Source: Phycisphaeraceae bacterium
Lineage (GTDB): Bacteria; Planctomycetota; Phycisphaerae; Phycisphaerales; SM1A02
Direction: 5' to 3'
Length of the DNA: 64,000 bases
Assembly (NCBI GenBank): GCA_019636755.1
Contig: JAHBWZ010000006.1
Span: 1 to 64,000, forward strand
Shown: positions 1 to 8,062 of the stretch, one piece after another
Numbering within the stretch: position 1 is the first letter of the stretch
How the letters are laid out: each line of letters opens with the position of its first letter
Translations under genes and position numbers: made by a program
Notes under the pieces: generated by a model
Databases searched by the model: none
Told to the model about the DNA's origin: nothing
The model's input: the letters and a program-made list of their open reading frames with translations, nothing else

Positions 1-20
1 CCTCTGTCCCCCCGCCGCCG

Positions 21-58
<38 letters not shown>

Positions 59-59
59 C

Positions 60-1205
60 TCACAGCCCCAGACCCTTCGCGATGATCGTCCGCTGGATCT
101 CCGACGTCCCGGAATACAGCGTGCTGCCCATCGCGTCGCGCATCTCCCGCTCGAACGGGAACTCGGTCATGTAGCCGTATCCGCCGTGGACCTGGATCGC
201 GTCCATGCAGTTGCGGATGAACGCGTCGGACGTGTGCAGCTTCGCCATCGCCGCGTCCACCTCCGCGTTGCGGCCGAGTCCCTTGAGCCAGCCGATCCGG
301 TAGACCAGCGCGCGCGAGGTCTCCAGGCGGACCTTCATGTCGACGATCCGGTTCGCGACCGACTGGAAGCGGCCGATCGCCTGGCCGAACTGCCGCCGCT
401 GCCGCGCGTACGCGACGCACTCCTCCAGTTGCCGGCGCATCGTGCCCAGGCACGCGGCAAGGATGGAGCCGCGCTCCCACTCCATCGAGCAATTGAAGAC
501 GTCGGCCCCCCGCCCCTCGCGGCCGAGCCGCTGCTCGACCGGCACGCGGCAATTGTCGAAGATGACCTCCGCCATCGGACTGGTCCGCAGGCCCATCTTC
601 TCGATCTTCCGGCTCACCGAGACGCCGGGCCGGTCCATCTCGATGATGAACGCCGTGATGCCCATCGGCCCCCAGGCGGGATTGACCGTGGCGTACGCGA
701 CGATGACGTCCGCCACCTGTGCATTCGTGACGAACATCTTGGTGCCGTTCAGGACGTAGTCATCGCCGTCGCGCTCGGCGCGGGTCCGCATGGAGAAGAC
801 GTCCGAGCCGGCCTCCGGCTCGCTGGCGCCGTTCGCGCCGATGAGTGCGCCGTTGCACAGCCCGGGCAGATACCGCTGCTTCTGCGCCTCGGTGCCGTAG
901 AGCAGGATGGGAATGGAGTTCGTCCAGAGATGCGCATTCATTGAGAAGATGAGCCCCTGGTCGCGGGAGCCGTAGCCCAGTCCCTCCATGACCGCCATGG
1001 TCGTGAGCAGGTCGGACCCGCCGCCGCCGTACTGCTCCGGGATCGGCAGGCCCAGTACGCCGAACGCCGCGCACCGTTCCCACGCGGCGCGGGAGAATGC
1101 CTGGGCGCGATCGGCCTCGATCATGTCGTGCGCCAGTTCGCGCCGTGCGAACTCGATGACGGCATCCTGCAACTGCTGCTGGTCGTCGGTCAGGCTGAAG
1201 TCCAT
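60..1205 (-). CDS. acyl-CoA dehydrogenase
   Basis: A 381-residue FAD-dependent acyl-CoA dehydrogenase of normal family length. It oxidises acyl-CoA to 2-enoyl-CoA and passes electrons to ETF. Recognisable segments are the N-terminal helical domain, the flavin-binding stretch EPEAGSD near residue 129, the middle beta domain, and the C-terminal QVHGGYGYMTEFP and SGTSEIQR motifs. The position that is Glu in short- and medium-chain enzymes (YEGT) is Ser here (YSGT). The catalytic base is therefore probably E244 in the motif MEWER, the place used by isovaleryl- and long-chain-type enzymes (inference from family knowledge). The start at 1205 opens with MDFSLTDDQQ, a standard family N-terminus. It is the last gene of the ETF operon, 44 bases after the quinone oxidoreductase gene, so substrate oxidation and electron disposal are co-expressed. 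The exact acyl substrate cannot be told from the sequence. Confidence 0.95.
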   Translation of the reverse strand: MDFSLTDDQQQLQDAVIEFARRELAHDMIEADRAQAFSRAAWERCAAFGVLGLPIPEQYGGGGSDLLTTMAVMEGLGYGSRDQGLIFSMNAHLWTNSIPILLYGTEAQKQRYLPGLCNGALIGANGASEPEAGSDVFSMRTRAERDGDDYVLNGTKMFVTNAQVADVIVAYATVNPAWGPMGITAFIIEMDRPGVSVSRKIEKMGLRTSPMAEVIFDNCRVPVEQRLGREGRGADVFNCSMEWERGSILAACLGTMRRQLEECVAYARQRRQFGQAIGRFQSVANRIVDMKVRLETSRALVYRIGWLKGLGRNAEVDAAMAKLHTSDAFIRNCMDAIQVHGGYGYMTEFPFEREMRDAMGSTLYSGTSEIQRTIIAKGLGL

Positions 1206-1249
1206 CGCATCCTCTCCATGGGCGGCGCCGCTGCCGGCCGCGCGCCCGG

Positions 1250-2908
1250 CTACATCTTCCGGTACGCCGGTCCGCTGCCGCCTTCCCGCGGCGTCCAGCG
1301 CGGTCCGAGCACGTCGGTCGCGCGGCAGTCGATGCAGTTGGGCGCGTCGATCACGAGGCGCCCGTCCTTCCATTCGTACACACCGGCCGGACAGAGCCGC
1401 TCGTAGAAGCGTCCGACCGCCTCCGGCACTTCCGGCCCCGTCACCAGGTGCCCCGGGATGTCGTCGCGCGTCCCGTTGCCGGACAGGAAGACCGACTCCA
1501 GTTTCTGCGCACGGCGCGCGGCGCCGTCGCCGTCCTCCGGCACGGCCGTCCGTGCCACGTCGGCGTCGGCGGGCACCAGCCGCACACCCTTGGGCAGCGC
1601 CCCGCGCGTCAGCGTGGACAGCACGGCCGTCGCGATGCCCCGCACCTGGCCGCGGGCGAACGCCGCCCTGAAATTGCGATGGCGGCGGAGGTCCGCGTAC
1701 GTCGCCGACGCGCGCATCGCCTGGTCGTACGCCGAGAGCGGCGCCGCGTCCGGCGCATCGGTCCGCAGTGCCTGGACGATGGCGTCGGCGGCACACACGC
1801 CCGAGCGCATCGCGTGATGGATGCCCTTGAGCGCCGGCACGTCCACGAATCCCGCCGCGTCGCCCACGATGACGACGCCGTCGCCGGAGAGCCGCCGGGG
1901 AAGCGCGTGCAGCCCGCCCTCGGGAATGGTCCGCGCGCCCCACTCCACGCGCTCGCCGCCCGCCAGCATCGCGGCCACCCAGGGATGCGCGCGATACCGC
2001 TCCATCAGGGTGTGCACGTCCAGGTCGCCGCGCGGCGCGTCCAGACCCGCGACCAGGCCGATCGAGAGCAATCCCTCGCCCGTTGGCCCGTCACCCATTG
2101 GATAGATCCAGCCGCCGCCGAAAGCATCCCGCGGCAGCGGCCAGCCGATCGTGTGCATGACCGCGTCGACCGCGCGCGGGACCGACCAGAGCTCCTTGAC
2201 GCCGAGCGCGTAGATCTGCGGCTGCGGACCGGCCAGGTCGTTCGCCGCGATGTACGCCTGCGCCAGCGGCCCGCGCGACCCCTCGGCCAGGACCGTCACC
2301 CGCGCGGCGATGTCGACAGGCGGCACATGCGCGGGACCGGGCGTGCCGTCGCGACCGAGCCCCGACGCCACCGTCCGGACGCCCAGGATCCGGCCGCCGC
2401 TGTGCACCAGGAGTGCCTCGACCGGCTGTCCGGTCATCACGTGCACGCCGAGCGCCTCGGCGCGCTCCCCCATCCACCGGACGATCTCGCAGATCGACGC
2501 GACGGACTTTCCGTGGTTCCGCATGGGCGGCGGCACGGGCAGCGGGATGGCGCGCCGCGCGGTCAGCAGGCGCACGCGGTCGCGCGCGACCCGTCCGCGC
2601 AGCGGCAGCGCGGCCTCGTCCACCTCCGGGAAGAGTTCGCGCAGTACGACGGGATCGACGACCGCGCCCGAGAGGCAGTGACCGCCGAGCGTCGCGGCCT
2701 TCTCCAGGACGCCGATCTCCAGCGGGCGCCCCGCGCTCGCGGCGCGCTGCGCCAGCCGGATCGCGGCCGCCAGTCCCGCCGGCCCCGCGCCCACGATGAC
2801 GACGTCCAGCGGGATTGCCTCCGGCGAGGGATCCTCGCGCAGCAGACAGCGGTCCACCGCCGGCGGCGCCTGGTAGTCACGCGCGAGGAAGGTGGAACGT
2901 GCCGTCAT
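1250..2908 (-). CDS. electron transfer flavoprotein:quinone oxidoreductase (ETF-QO), incomplete Fe-S ligand set
   Basis: A 552-residue membrane-associated flavoprotein that takes electrons from ETF and reduces quinone. It shows the FAD-binding GAGPAG at about residues 40-45, the ETF-QO motif GGHCLSGAV, a second FAD motif VIVGDAAGFVDVPALKGIHHAM, and the C-terminal ferredoxin-like module starting CPAGVYE. The 4Fe-4S cluster of the family uses four cysteines, one in CPAGVYE and three in a C-x2-C-x2-C motif. Here C506, C525 and C528 are present, but residue 531 is Thr (codon ACC), and the loop that follows is shorter than usual. Either the cluster is built with another ligand or it is lost or altered. 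I chose the ATG at 2908 because it lies 17 bases after the etfA stop. An upstream ATG at 2965 would overlap etfA. The gene sits between etfA and the dehydrogenase. Confidence 0.93.
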   Translation of the reverse strand: MTARSTFLARDYQAPPAVDRCLLREDPSPEAIPLDVVIVGAGPAGLAAAIRLAQRAASAGRPLEIGVLEKAATLGGHCLSGAVVDPVVLRELFPEVDEAALPLRGRVARDRVRLLTARRAIPLPVPPPMRNHGKSVASICEIVRWMGERAEALGVHVMTGQPVEALLVHSGGRILGVRTVASGLGRDGTPGPAHVPPVDIAARVTVLAEGSRGPLAQAYIAANDLAGPQPQIYALGVKELWSVPRAVDAVMHTIGWPLPRDAFGGGWIYPMGDGPTGEGLLSIGLVAGLDAPRGDLDVHTLMERYRAHPWVAAMLAGGERVEWGARTIPEGGLHALPRRLSGDGVVIVGDAAGFVDVPALKGIHHAMRSGVCAADAIVQALRTDAPDAAPLSAYDQAMRASATYADLRRHRNFRAAFARGQVRGIATAVLSTLTRGALPKGVRLVPADADVARTAVPEDGDGAARRAQKLESVFLSGNGTRDDIPGHLVTGPEVPEAVGRFYERLCPAGVYEWKDGRLVIDAPNCIDCRATDVLGPRWTPREGGSGPAYRKM

Positions 2909-2925
2909 CCGGTTTCCGTCGCGGG

Positions 2926-3921
2926 TCACGCGCCCTGCGCGCGGCGGATCTCGCGGGTCAGGCACGGCACCAGTTCGAAGAGGTCGTGCACGCAGCCGTA
3001 CGTCGCATGTTCGAAGATGGGTGCGTCGCGCCTGGTGTTCACGGCCACGATGACGCGACTGCCGCGCATCCCCGCCAGGTGCTGGATCGCGCCGTCGATC
3101 CCGACGGCCAGGTAGAGGCGCGGCGCGACCGTCTTCCCGGTCAGTCCGATCTGCCGCTCATGCGGCTGCATGCCGGCGTCGACCGCGGCGCGCGATGCGC
3201 CGACCGCGCCGCCCAGCGCATCGGCCAGGTCTTCCAGCAGGCGGAAGTTCTCGGCGCTCTTCAGGGATCGCCCGCCGGCCACGATGATCTCGGCCTCCGT
3301 GACATCCGGGCGCTCGCCGCCCACGCGTTCGCTTCCGCGCGGTTCGACGCCGTCCGATGCCGCCCCGTCGGGCACGGGAATCGCCTCGACCGGACCGGTG
3401 GCATGCGTCGCGGGCGTCCTGGCCTCGAACGACGCCGGACGGATCGTCAGGACGATGCGCGCGTCCGCCGGCAATCGCTGTTCGACCAGGGCGCGACCTC
3501 CGTACGCCGAGCGACGGACCAGCAGGTGCCCGCCGTCGACCGCGACCGACTGGCACGCGTCCGCCAGCGACGCGCCGAGCCGGACGGCCAGGCGCGGCGC
3601 AACGTCGCGCGCCACCGCCGTGGCGGCCATCATGACGACGGAGGGCGCGATGGCATCGACCGCGCTCGCGCACGCACGCGTCCACGCCTGCGCCGATCCC
3701 GGGCCGGGCACGTCACCGCTCATCGTGTACACCGTCCCGGCGCCCAGCGCCTGCGCGCGCGGCGCCTGCGTCTCCGCCCCGTCACCGATGAGCAGCGCCA
3801 CCAGCGGCGCCGAGCGCGCCTCGGCGAGCGCTGTCCCCGCACCGAAGAGCCGTGCGGTCGTCGGGTGGAGCACGCCGTCGCGGAGTTCCGGGATGAGCAG
3901 GAGAGGCGCCGCCGTACTCAC
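2926..3921 (-). CDS. etfA: electron transfer flavoprotein alpha subunit
   Basis: A 331-residue ETF alpha subunit that binds FAD and, with EtfB, shuttles electrons from acyl-CoA dehydrogenases to ETF-QO. The N-terminal half is the poorly conserved ETF fold. The C-terminal FAD domain (about residues 205-331) is clear, with the motifs [37 protein letters not shown] and GAIQHLAGM. It starts with GTG (3919-3921), which overlaps the etfB stop as GTGA, typical of translational coupling. The loop at about residues 165-205 is longer and more variable than in textbook EtfA. It is the second gene of the operon. Confidence 0.95.
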   Translation of the reverse strand: MSTAAPLLLIPELRDGVLHPTTARLFGAGTALAEARSAPLVALLIGDGAETQAPRAQALGAGTVYTMSGDVPGPGSAQAWTRACASAVDAIAPSVVMMAATAVARDVAPRLAVRLGASLADACQSVAVDGGHLLVRRSAYGGRALVEQRLPADARIVLTIRPASFEARTPATHATGPVEAIPVPDGAASDGVEPRGSERVGGERPDVTEAEIIVAGGRSLKSAENFRLLEDLADALGGAVGASRAAVDAGMQPHERQIGLTGKTVAPRLYLAVGIDGAIQHLAGMRGSRVIVAVNTRRDAPIFEHATYGCVHDLFELVPCLTREIRRAQGA

Positions 3922-4706
3922 AGGACGCGCGCCTCCTCGCGCAGTCTGCGGACGAGTTCACGAGCCACGTCGTCCGGCGCACCGTCCAGGAACGTGCATG
4001 CGGGCCTGGGCGGCAGCGGCAGGACCCGGATCGGGGCCGGGGCGCGTGACGCGCCGGCGCTGACCGCGTGGATCGGATCTCGCTTCGCTTTCATGATCCT
4101 GGGCAGCGGCGGCGACTTCGGCTCGACGAGTCCGCGCTCGCAGGTGAGGAGCACCGGCAGGCGCACCGTGAAGCGCTCCAGCGCCCCTTCCACGCGGCGC
4201 GTGACATGCAGCACGCCCTGGCCCGCGGCCGTCGCATCCAGCCTGACCACGCCGCCGACATGGGGCAGGTCCAGGCACTCCGCGAGCGCGGGGCCGAAGG
4301 CGCCGCCGTCGGTATCGATGTGCCGGACGCCGCAGAGCACCAGGTCGAACGCACCCATCCCGCGGATCGGATCGGCCAGCGCGACGGCCATCGACACGTC
4401 GTCGGCCATGGTGCCTTCGTCCAGGGCGGCGAGGACGGCCCGGTCGGCGCCCATCGCAAGCGCGTGCCGCAGGACCTCGACATCACCGTCGCCGCCGCCC
4501 GCCAGCGCGACGATCTCGGCAACGGCCTGCCCCTCCTCCCGCAGGCGCACCGCCGCGGCAAGCGCGATCTCGGCGAAGGGGTCGCAGACAAAGCGCAGGC
4601 CGGCCGGATCCGGTCCCCCGCCATCCGGCCGGAGGGTGATCGGGGCCCGGGAATCGGGCACGCGTCGGACAGGGACAAGAAGGCGCATCGAGGCGTCCGT
4701 GTTCAT
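3918..4706 (-). CDS. etfB: electron transfer flavoprotein beta subunit
   Basis: A 262-residue ETF beta subunit, the AMP-binding partner of EtfA. Conserved stretches are [30 protein letters not shown], the loop [20 protein letters not shown] and the C-terminal [11 protein letters not shown]. It is the first gene of the four-gene electron-transfer operon and ends in a GTGA overlap with etfA. The start is uncertain: ATG 4706 or the internal ATG at 4688, which would begin [12 protein letters not shown] as most EtfB proteins do. Neither has an obvious Shine-Dalgarno sequence. A TACACT hexamer at 4738-4743 (minus strand) could be the -10 of the operon promoter, but no good -35 is seen. Confidence 0.93.
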   Translation of the reverse strand: MNTDASMRLLVPVRRVPDSRAPITLRPDGGGPDPAGLRFVCDPFAEIALAAAVRLREEGQAVAEIVALAGGGDGDVEVLRHALAMGADRAVLAALDEGTMADDVSMAVALADPIRGMGAFDLVLCGVRHIDTDGGAFGPALAECLDLPHVGGVVRLDATAAGQGVLHVTRRVEGALERFTVRLPVLLTCERGLVEPKSPPLPRIMKAKRDPIHAVSAGASRAPAPIRVLPLPPRPACTFLDGAPDDVARELVRRLREEARVL

Positions 4707-5720
4707 GGCGGCACACCGCGCGCCGGCCCCGCGCGAGAGTGTACAGGGGGGCCAATGTCCGGGTGGACAGGGGCCGGGGTCCGGGGTCCGCGGACCGGGG
4801 GCCAGTGTCCGGAAGCCGGCGTCCGTGGGCGTGCGAGGTCACACGCAGGTATCCGGGGGATGCGTGACGCCCCGGCGCTCGGGACGCGACAGGCGTGGGA
4901 CGCGCTCTCGCCTGTCCGAGACCAGCGCCTGTGTGTCCGCCTGCGCGGTCGCGACACCTCCCGCGGCGCATCCCGTCGGATGCGGTCATGCCATCACAAC
5001 CGGCGGATCATGCGGAAGCCACGGCGCGATGCCCGGCAGCGGCCACTCGAGATCGAGCGGTGTCTCCTGCAACGCCTGCTCGACGACTTTCGCCCCGGAC
5101 AGCATCGTTGCCGCGGAGACGCTGAGTGCGGCGGCGGCGCGGGCCTTCATGCGTATGGGCTTCTCCAGCGTGGACCGGACGCAGAGCCGTCCGCGAGGGA
5201 CACGATGCCCGATGCCGGAGCCGCGCGTGAACAATCAGAATGCGCCGCATCGCCGTCCTCGCCCGATGCGGCTTCGAGCATGGGCGCCATGTCGTCATGG
5301 GCGGGCGGCGTGATCATGGGCGGAGTCCGCTTCCATGCGCTGCAGGACGAGTTGTCGATGCTGATGGGTGGACATCGGCGCCTGCGGCTGCGGCCCGGAC
5401 CGCCTGGGCATCGGGCGCCCGGGACAGGCACCCGCGCCCGGCCGCAGGCGGCCCGGGCGTCGTCCTTCGGCCTGACCGTGGCCGGTGAGGCTGACCTCGA
5501 TCGGACGAGGTGCCCGATGCAACGACCGTCGTCACGCGCAGGCGCCGAGTCGATGGCGGCAGACCGCAGGCGCACTCGGGCGCATGCACGATCAGGGCCG
5601 CTTCCGGATGGGAACGCGATGACCGCGCCGGTAGCGTGGCCACCGCTGCGGTGACCGTCGGACGTCCCTTCGCCTGGTCAGGCGGAGGTCACGTCGCGCC
5701 ACGCACCCGAGGAGTCCTCG
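4707..5720. other. intergenic kilobase with degenerate GTCCGG-rich repeats
   Basis: No confident gene is seen between the etfB start and the secreted protein at 5721, apart from one weak small ORF listed separately. Bases 4744-4850 carry imperfect, irregular repeats of a GTCCGG core, including the inverted pair TGTCC-GGG-TGGACA near 4757. Many long open frames cross the region on both strands, but they lack domains and look like products of GC-rich sequence. Confidence 0.6.
4986..5150 (-). CDS. hypothetical small exported peptide (weak)
   Basis: A 54-residue open frame starting MKARAAAALSVSAATMLSGA, which resembles a short signal peptide, followed by a Pro- and Trp-containing tail. A GGAGAAG element lies about 12 bases before the ATG, and third codon positions are mostly G or C, as in real genes here. 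No family is recognised and the supporting evidence is slight. It may be a chance ORF. Confidence 0.3.
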   Translation of the reverse strand: MKARAAAALSVSAATMLSGAKVVEQALQETPLDLEWPLPGIAPWLPHDPPVVMA

Positions 5721-6932
5721 ATGACCCGCGCCACGCCGTCTGCGTCGTCAGCCTTCACCCGTCGCCTGCCGATTCACGGGGCCCTGCCCGCCGCCAGCCT
5801 TGTGATCACGCTCGCCGCGCCGGCCACGCTCGTCGGCCAGGGCATCGATGTCCGCGTCAACACGGATCCGCCGGGTCGCGTCCAGAACGAGACCAGCCTG
5901 GTCGTGCACGCGTCCATGTCCGGCACCATGCTGATCGTCTTCAACGACTTCCCCTGGGCCGGCGGACCCGGCATCGGCGTCGCGCGCAGCACCGATGGTG
6001 GCACGACCTGGACGCACATCAACCTGACCAACCTCCTGGACAAGCCGCACCTCACGTCCGATCTCCGTCCCGCCAGTCCGTGGTACGGCGTGAAGTACGC
6101 GGCATGGATCCGCGACTTCGCCACGACCGGCCCGTGGAGCGACATCTACTTCTCCGCGGGCACCGGTGCCCCGCCTGCGTTCGCGCCCGCGCAGCGGATC
6201 TCCGACCTTCCCCCGGGCGTCGCGCGATCGCACGGCCCGAACGTGGCCGTGGCCGCCGACGGATCGGTGCATGTCGTGTGGCTGGACTTCGACGTCACGA
6301 CCGGCGGCCAGACGCCGGGGATGCTGTACCTCGACAGTTCGTTCGACGGCGGCGTGACCTTCGGCGTCGATCGCCCGGTGACTGCCCTGCCGTTCCTGAC
6401 CGTGCCGAACCGGCTGTCGAACTTCGCGGGCGCCGCCGACGTCGTCGCGCGGAGTTTCCCGTGCCTCGCGACATCGCCCCTCAACGCGATGGAGATGTAC
6501 GTCGTCTGGCCGGCGGATCCCGACGTCCCGCTGGCGGGCGACGAGTCCGACGTCTTCTTCACGCGGACGCTGGACGGCGGCGCCACGTGGAGCCCGCCCA
6601 TCCCGGTCAACGACCTTCCGTTCCCGTCACCGATCGACGCCTTCGGCCAGCGCTGGCTGGGCGAGTACCTGGGCCTCGCCGTGGACGCGACGTCGATCCG
6701 CCTCGCCTTCACCAGTTCGACCACCGATGCCTTCGGTGACATCTTCTTCGACCGCATCCGCCTCTGCCCCGAGGACCTGGACGGGGACACCGTCGTGGGA
6801 TTCGCCGACATGCTGATCCTGCTCGCGCGGTTCGGTCCCGCCCTGCCCGGAGAACCGGCCGACTTCGACGGCAACGGCCAGGTCGACTTCGGCGACCTGC
6901 TGCAGCTGCTGTCCCGCTGGGGGCCATGCTGA
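5721..6932 (+). CDS. secreted BNR/sialidase-like protein with C-terminal GC-type dockerin
   Basis: A 403-residue secreted protein. Residues 1 to about 40 form a signal peptide (hydrophobic LPAASLVITLAAPATLVG). The body has repeated BNR/Asp-box-like motifs (STDGGTTW, SFDGGVTF, LDGGATW), which in the sialidase superfamily mark beta-propeller blades. No catalytic sialidase residues can be assigned, so an enzymatic role is not claimed. The C-terminus has two calcium-binding-type repeats, DLDGDTVVGFADMLILLARFGP and DFDGNGQVDFGDLLQLLSRWGPC. This is the GC-type dockerin of Phycisphaerae-like planctomycetes, thought to anchor exported proteins. A GAGGAGT ribosome site precedes the ATG. The gene stands alone between two minus-strand units. 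Confidence 0.85.
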   Translation: MTRATPSASSAFTRRLPIHGALPAASLVITLAAPATLVGQGIDVRVNTDPPGRVQNETSLVVHASMSGTMLIVFNDFPWAGGPGIGVARSTDGGTTWTHINLTNLLDKPHLTSDLRPASPWYGVKYAAWIRDFATTGPWSDIYFSAGTGAPPAFAPAQRISDLPPGVARSHGPNVAVAADGSVHVVWLDFDVTTGGQTPGMLYLDSSFDGGVTFGVDRPVTALPFLTVPNRLSNFAGAADVVARSFPCLATSPLNAMEMYVVWPADPDVPLAGDESDVFFTRTLDGGATWSPPIPVNDLPFPSPIDAFGQRWLGEYLGLAVDATSIRLAFTSSTTDAFGDIFFDRIRLCPEDLDGDTVVGFADMLILLARFGPALPGEPADFDGNGQVDFGDLLQLLSRWGPC

Positions 6933-6997
6933 TGCTGCGAGGGCGCGGCCCCGGGACGGCGCCTCACCGGACGATCGGTCGGGCGCGTGATGCTCCG

Positions 6998-7675
6998 TCA
7001 GGCGTGGTGAGCGTACCCGGCGCGGCGACGACGCCCGCCCGCGCCTGCCGCGAGCAGGAGCAGTGCGAGCGCGCCCGGTGCCGGCGTGATCATCACGGAG
7101 TCGAGCCCGACCGTCTCTGCGCCGATCGCGCTGCCGTACTCGGCGCCGATCAGGAGCGCGGTCACGTTTCCGAGGACGCTCTCGATCAGCTCCTGGGACG
7201 CGAGTGGTCCGTCGGCGCCGAAACCGACATGCCAGTGGCCCGCGACCAGTGGAATGACGCTCTGCGTCCACTGGTCGACCATCGGGTCGGCGGCGAGCGC
7301 GGTCAGCCGGATGCCTCCCGACTCCAGCACCACCCATCGCCCTTCCGCGAGGGAGTCGACGTTCGTCCGGATGCTGAACGAGAGGGCACCGCCCGCGCAG
7401 GAGGAGAGATCGCCGGTGAATGACAGCGGCGCATGAAAGAAGCTGTAGAAGGCATCCGGATCGGTCATCCGGATGAAGCCGTCCGGGTCGCCGCCTGCGG
7501 CCAGCCACGTGACCGGGTAGTTGCCTGCGACGGCGCCGGCCAGCGTCCGCGTCTGCACCTTCCATCCCTCGCTGGTGTCGCTGAACAGTGACTCGACGAA
7601 CCCCGCCGACGCGCCCGCCGATGACAGGGTCATCACCGCGGTCAGCACGAGTCCGCTCGTTCCGGAAAGTCGCAT
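6998..7675 (-). CDS. exported protein with PEP-CTERM-like sorting tail
   Basis: A 225-residue protein with an N-terminal signal peptide (SGLVLTAVMTLSSAGASAG) and a laminin-G/concanavalin-like beta domain, suggested by SEGWKVQTRTLAG and the GGDPDGFIRMTDPD stretch. The C-terminus is a proline-glycine turn, a hydrophobic helix and a basic end (APGALALLLLAAGAGGRRRR). This resembles PEP-CTERM exosortase-sorted proteins, although the motif is PAPG rather than PEP. I chose ATG 7675 because GGAGAG lies 9 bases before it. The frame stays open to 7855, but that extension is Arg-rich and unlike a signal peptide. No specific function is recognised; a role at the cell surface is inferred. Confidence 0.75.
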   Translation of the reverse strand: MRLSGTSGLVLTAVMTLSSAGASAGFVESLFSDTSEGWKVQTRTLAGAVAGNYPVTWLAAGGDPDGFIRMTDPDAFYSFFHAPLSFTGDLSSCAGGALSFSIRTNVDSLAEGRWVVLESGGIRLTALAADPMVDQWTQSVIPLVAGHWHVGFGADGPLASQELIESVLGNVTALLIGAEYGSAIGAETVGLDSVMITPAPGALALLLLAAGAGGRRRRAGYAHHA

Positions 7676-8062
7676 CGGTCGGCTCTCCATACCGTGTCCG
7701 GCGCCACGCCGGATCGGCGGGTGGCGCGCGCCGGGATTCCGGCGCGGGTCCAGCGTACACGCGCTCCGATGCGGGGCAAGCACGCGGGGCGGTGAATTGC
7801 GCGTGCGCCACTGGCATCGACCGTACGCCAGGCGCCGGGCACCGGATGCGCGCATGGGCGCCGCGTGCGGCGGCAGGTTTCCGGACGGCCATCCGACCGT
7901 CGGCGGCCGCGACCCGGGCTTCTCCGGCGGTCGTGCCGCTGCGACGACGCGGTGCGGCCAGGGCCATCACCTCGCCGCGGTGTCTTTCCGCCGGTGCATC
8001 ACACGCCCCGCCACGGCGCCGGTAGTCTGTCGCGGCCGACACCCAGGGAGCCCTCGGCACGC

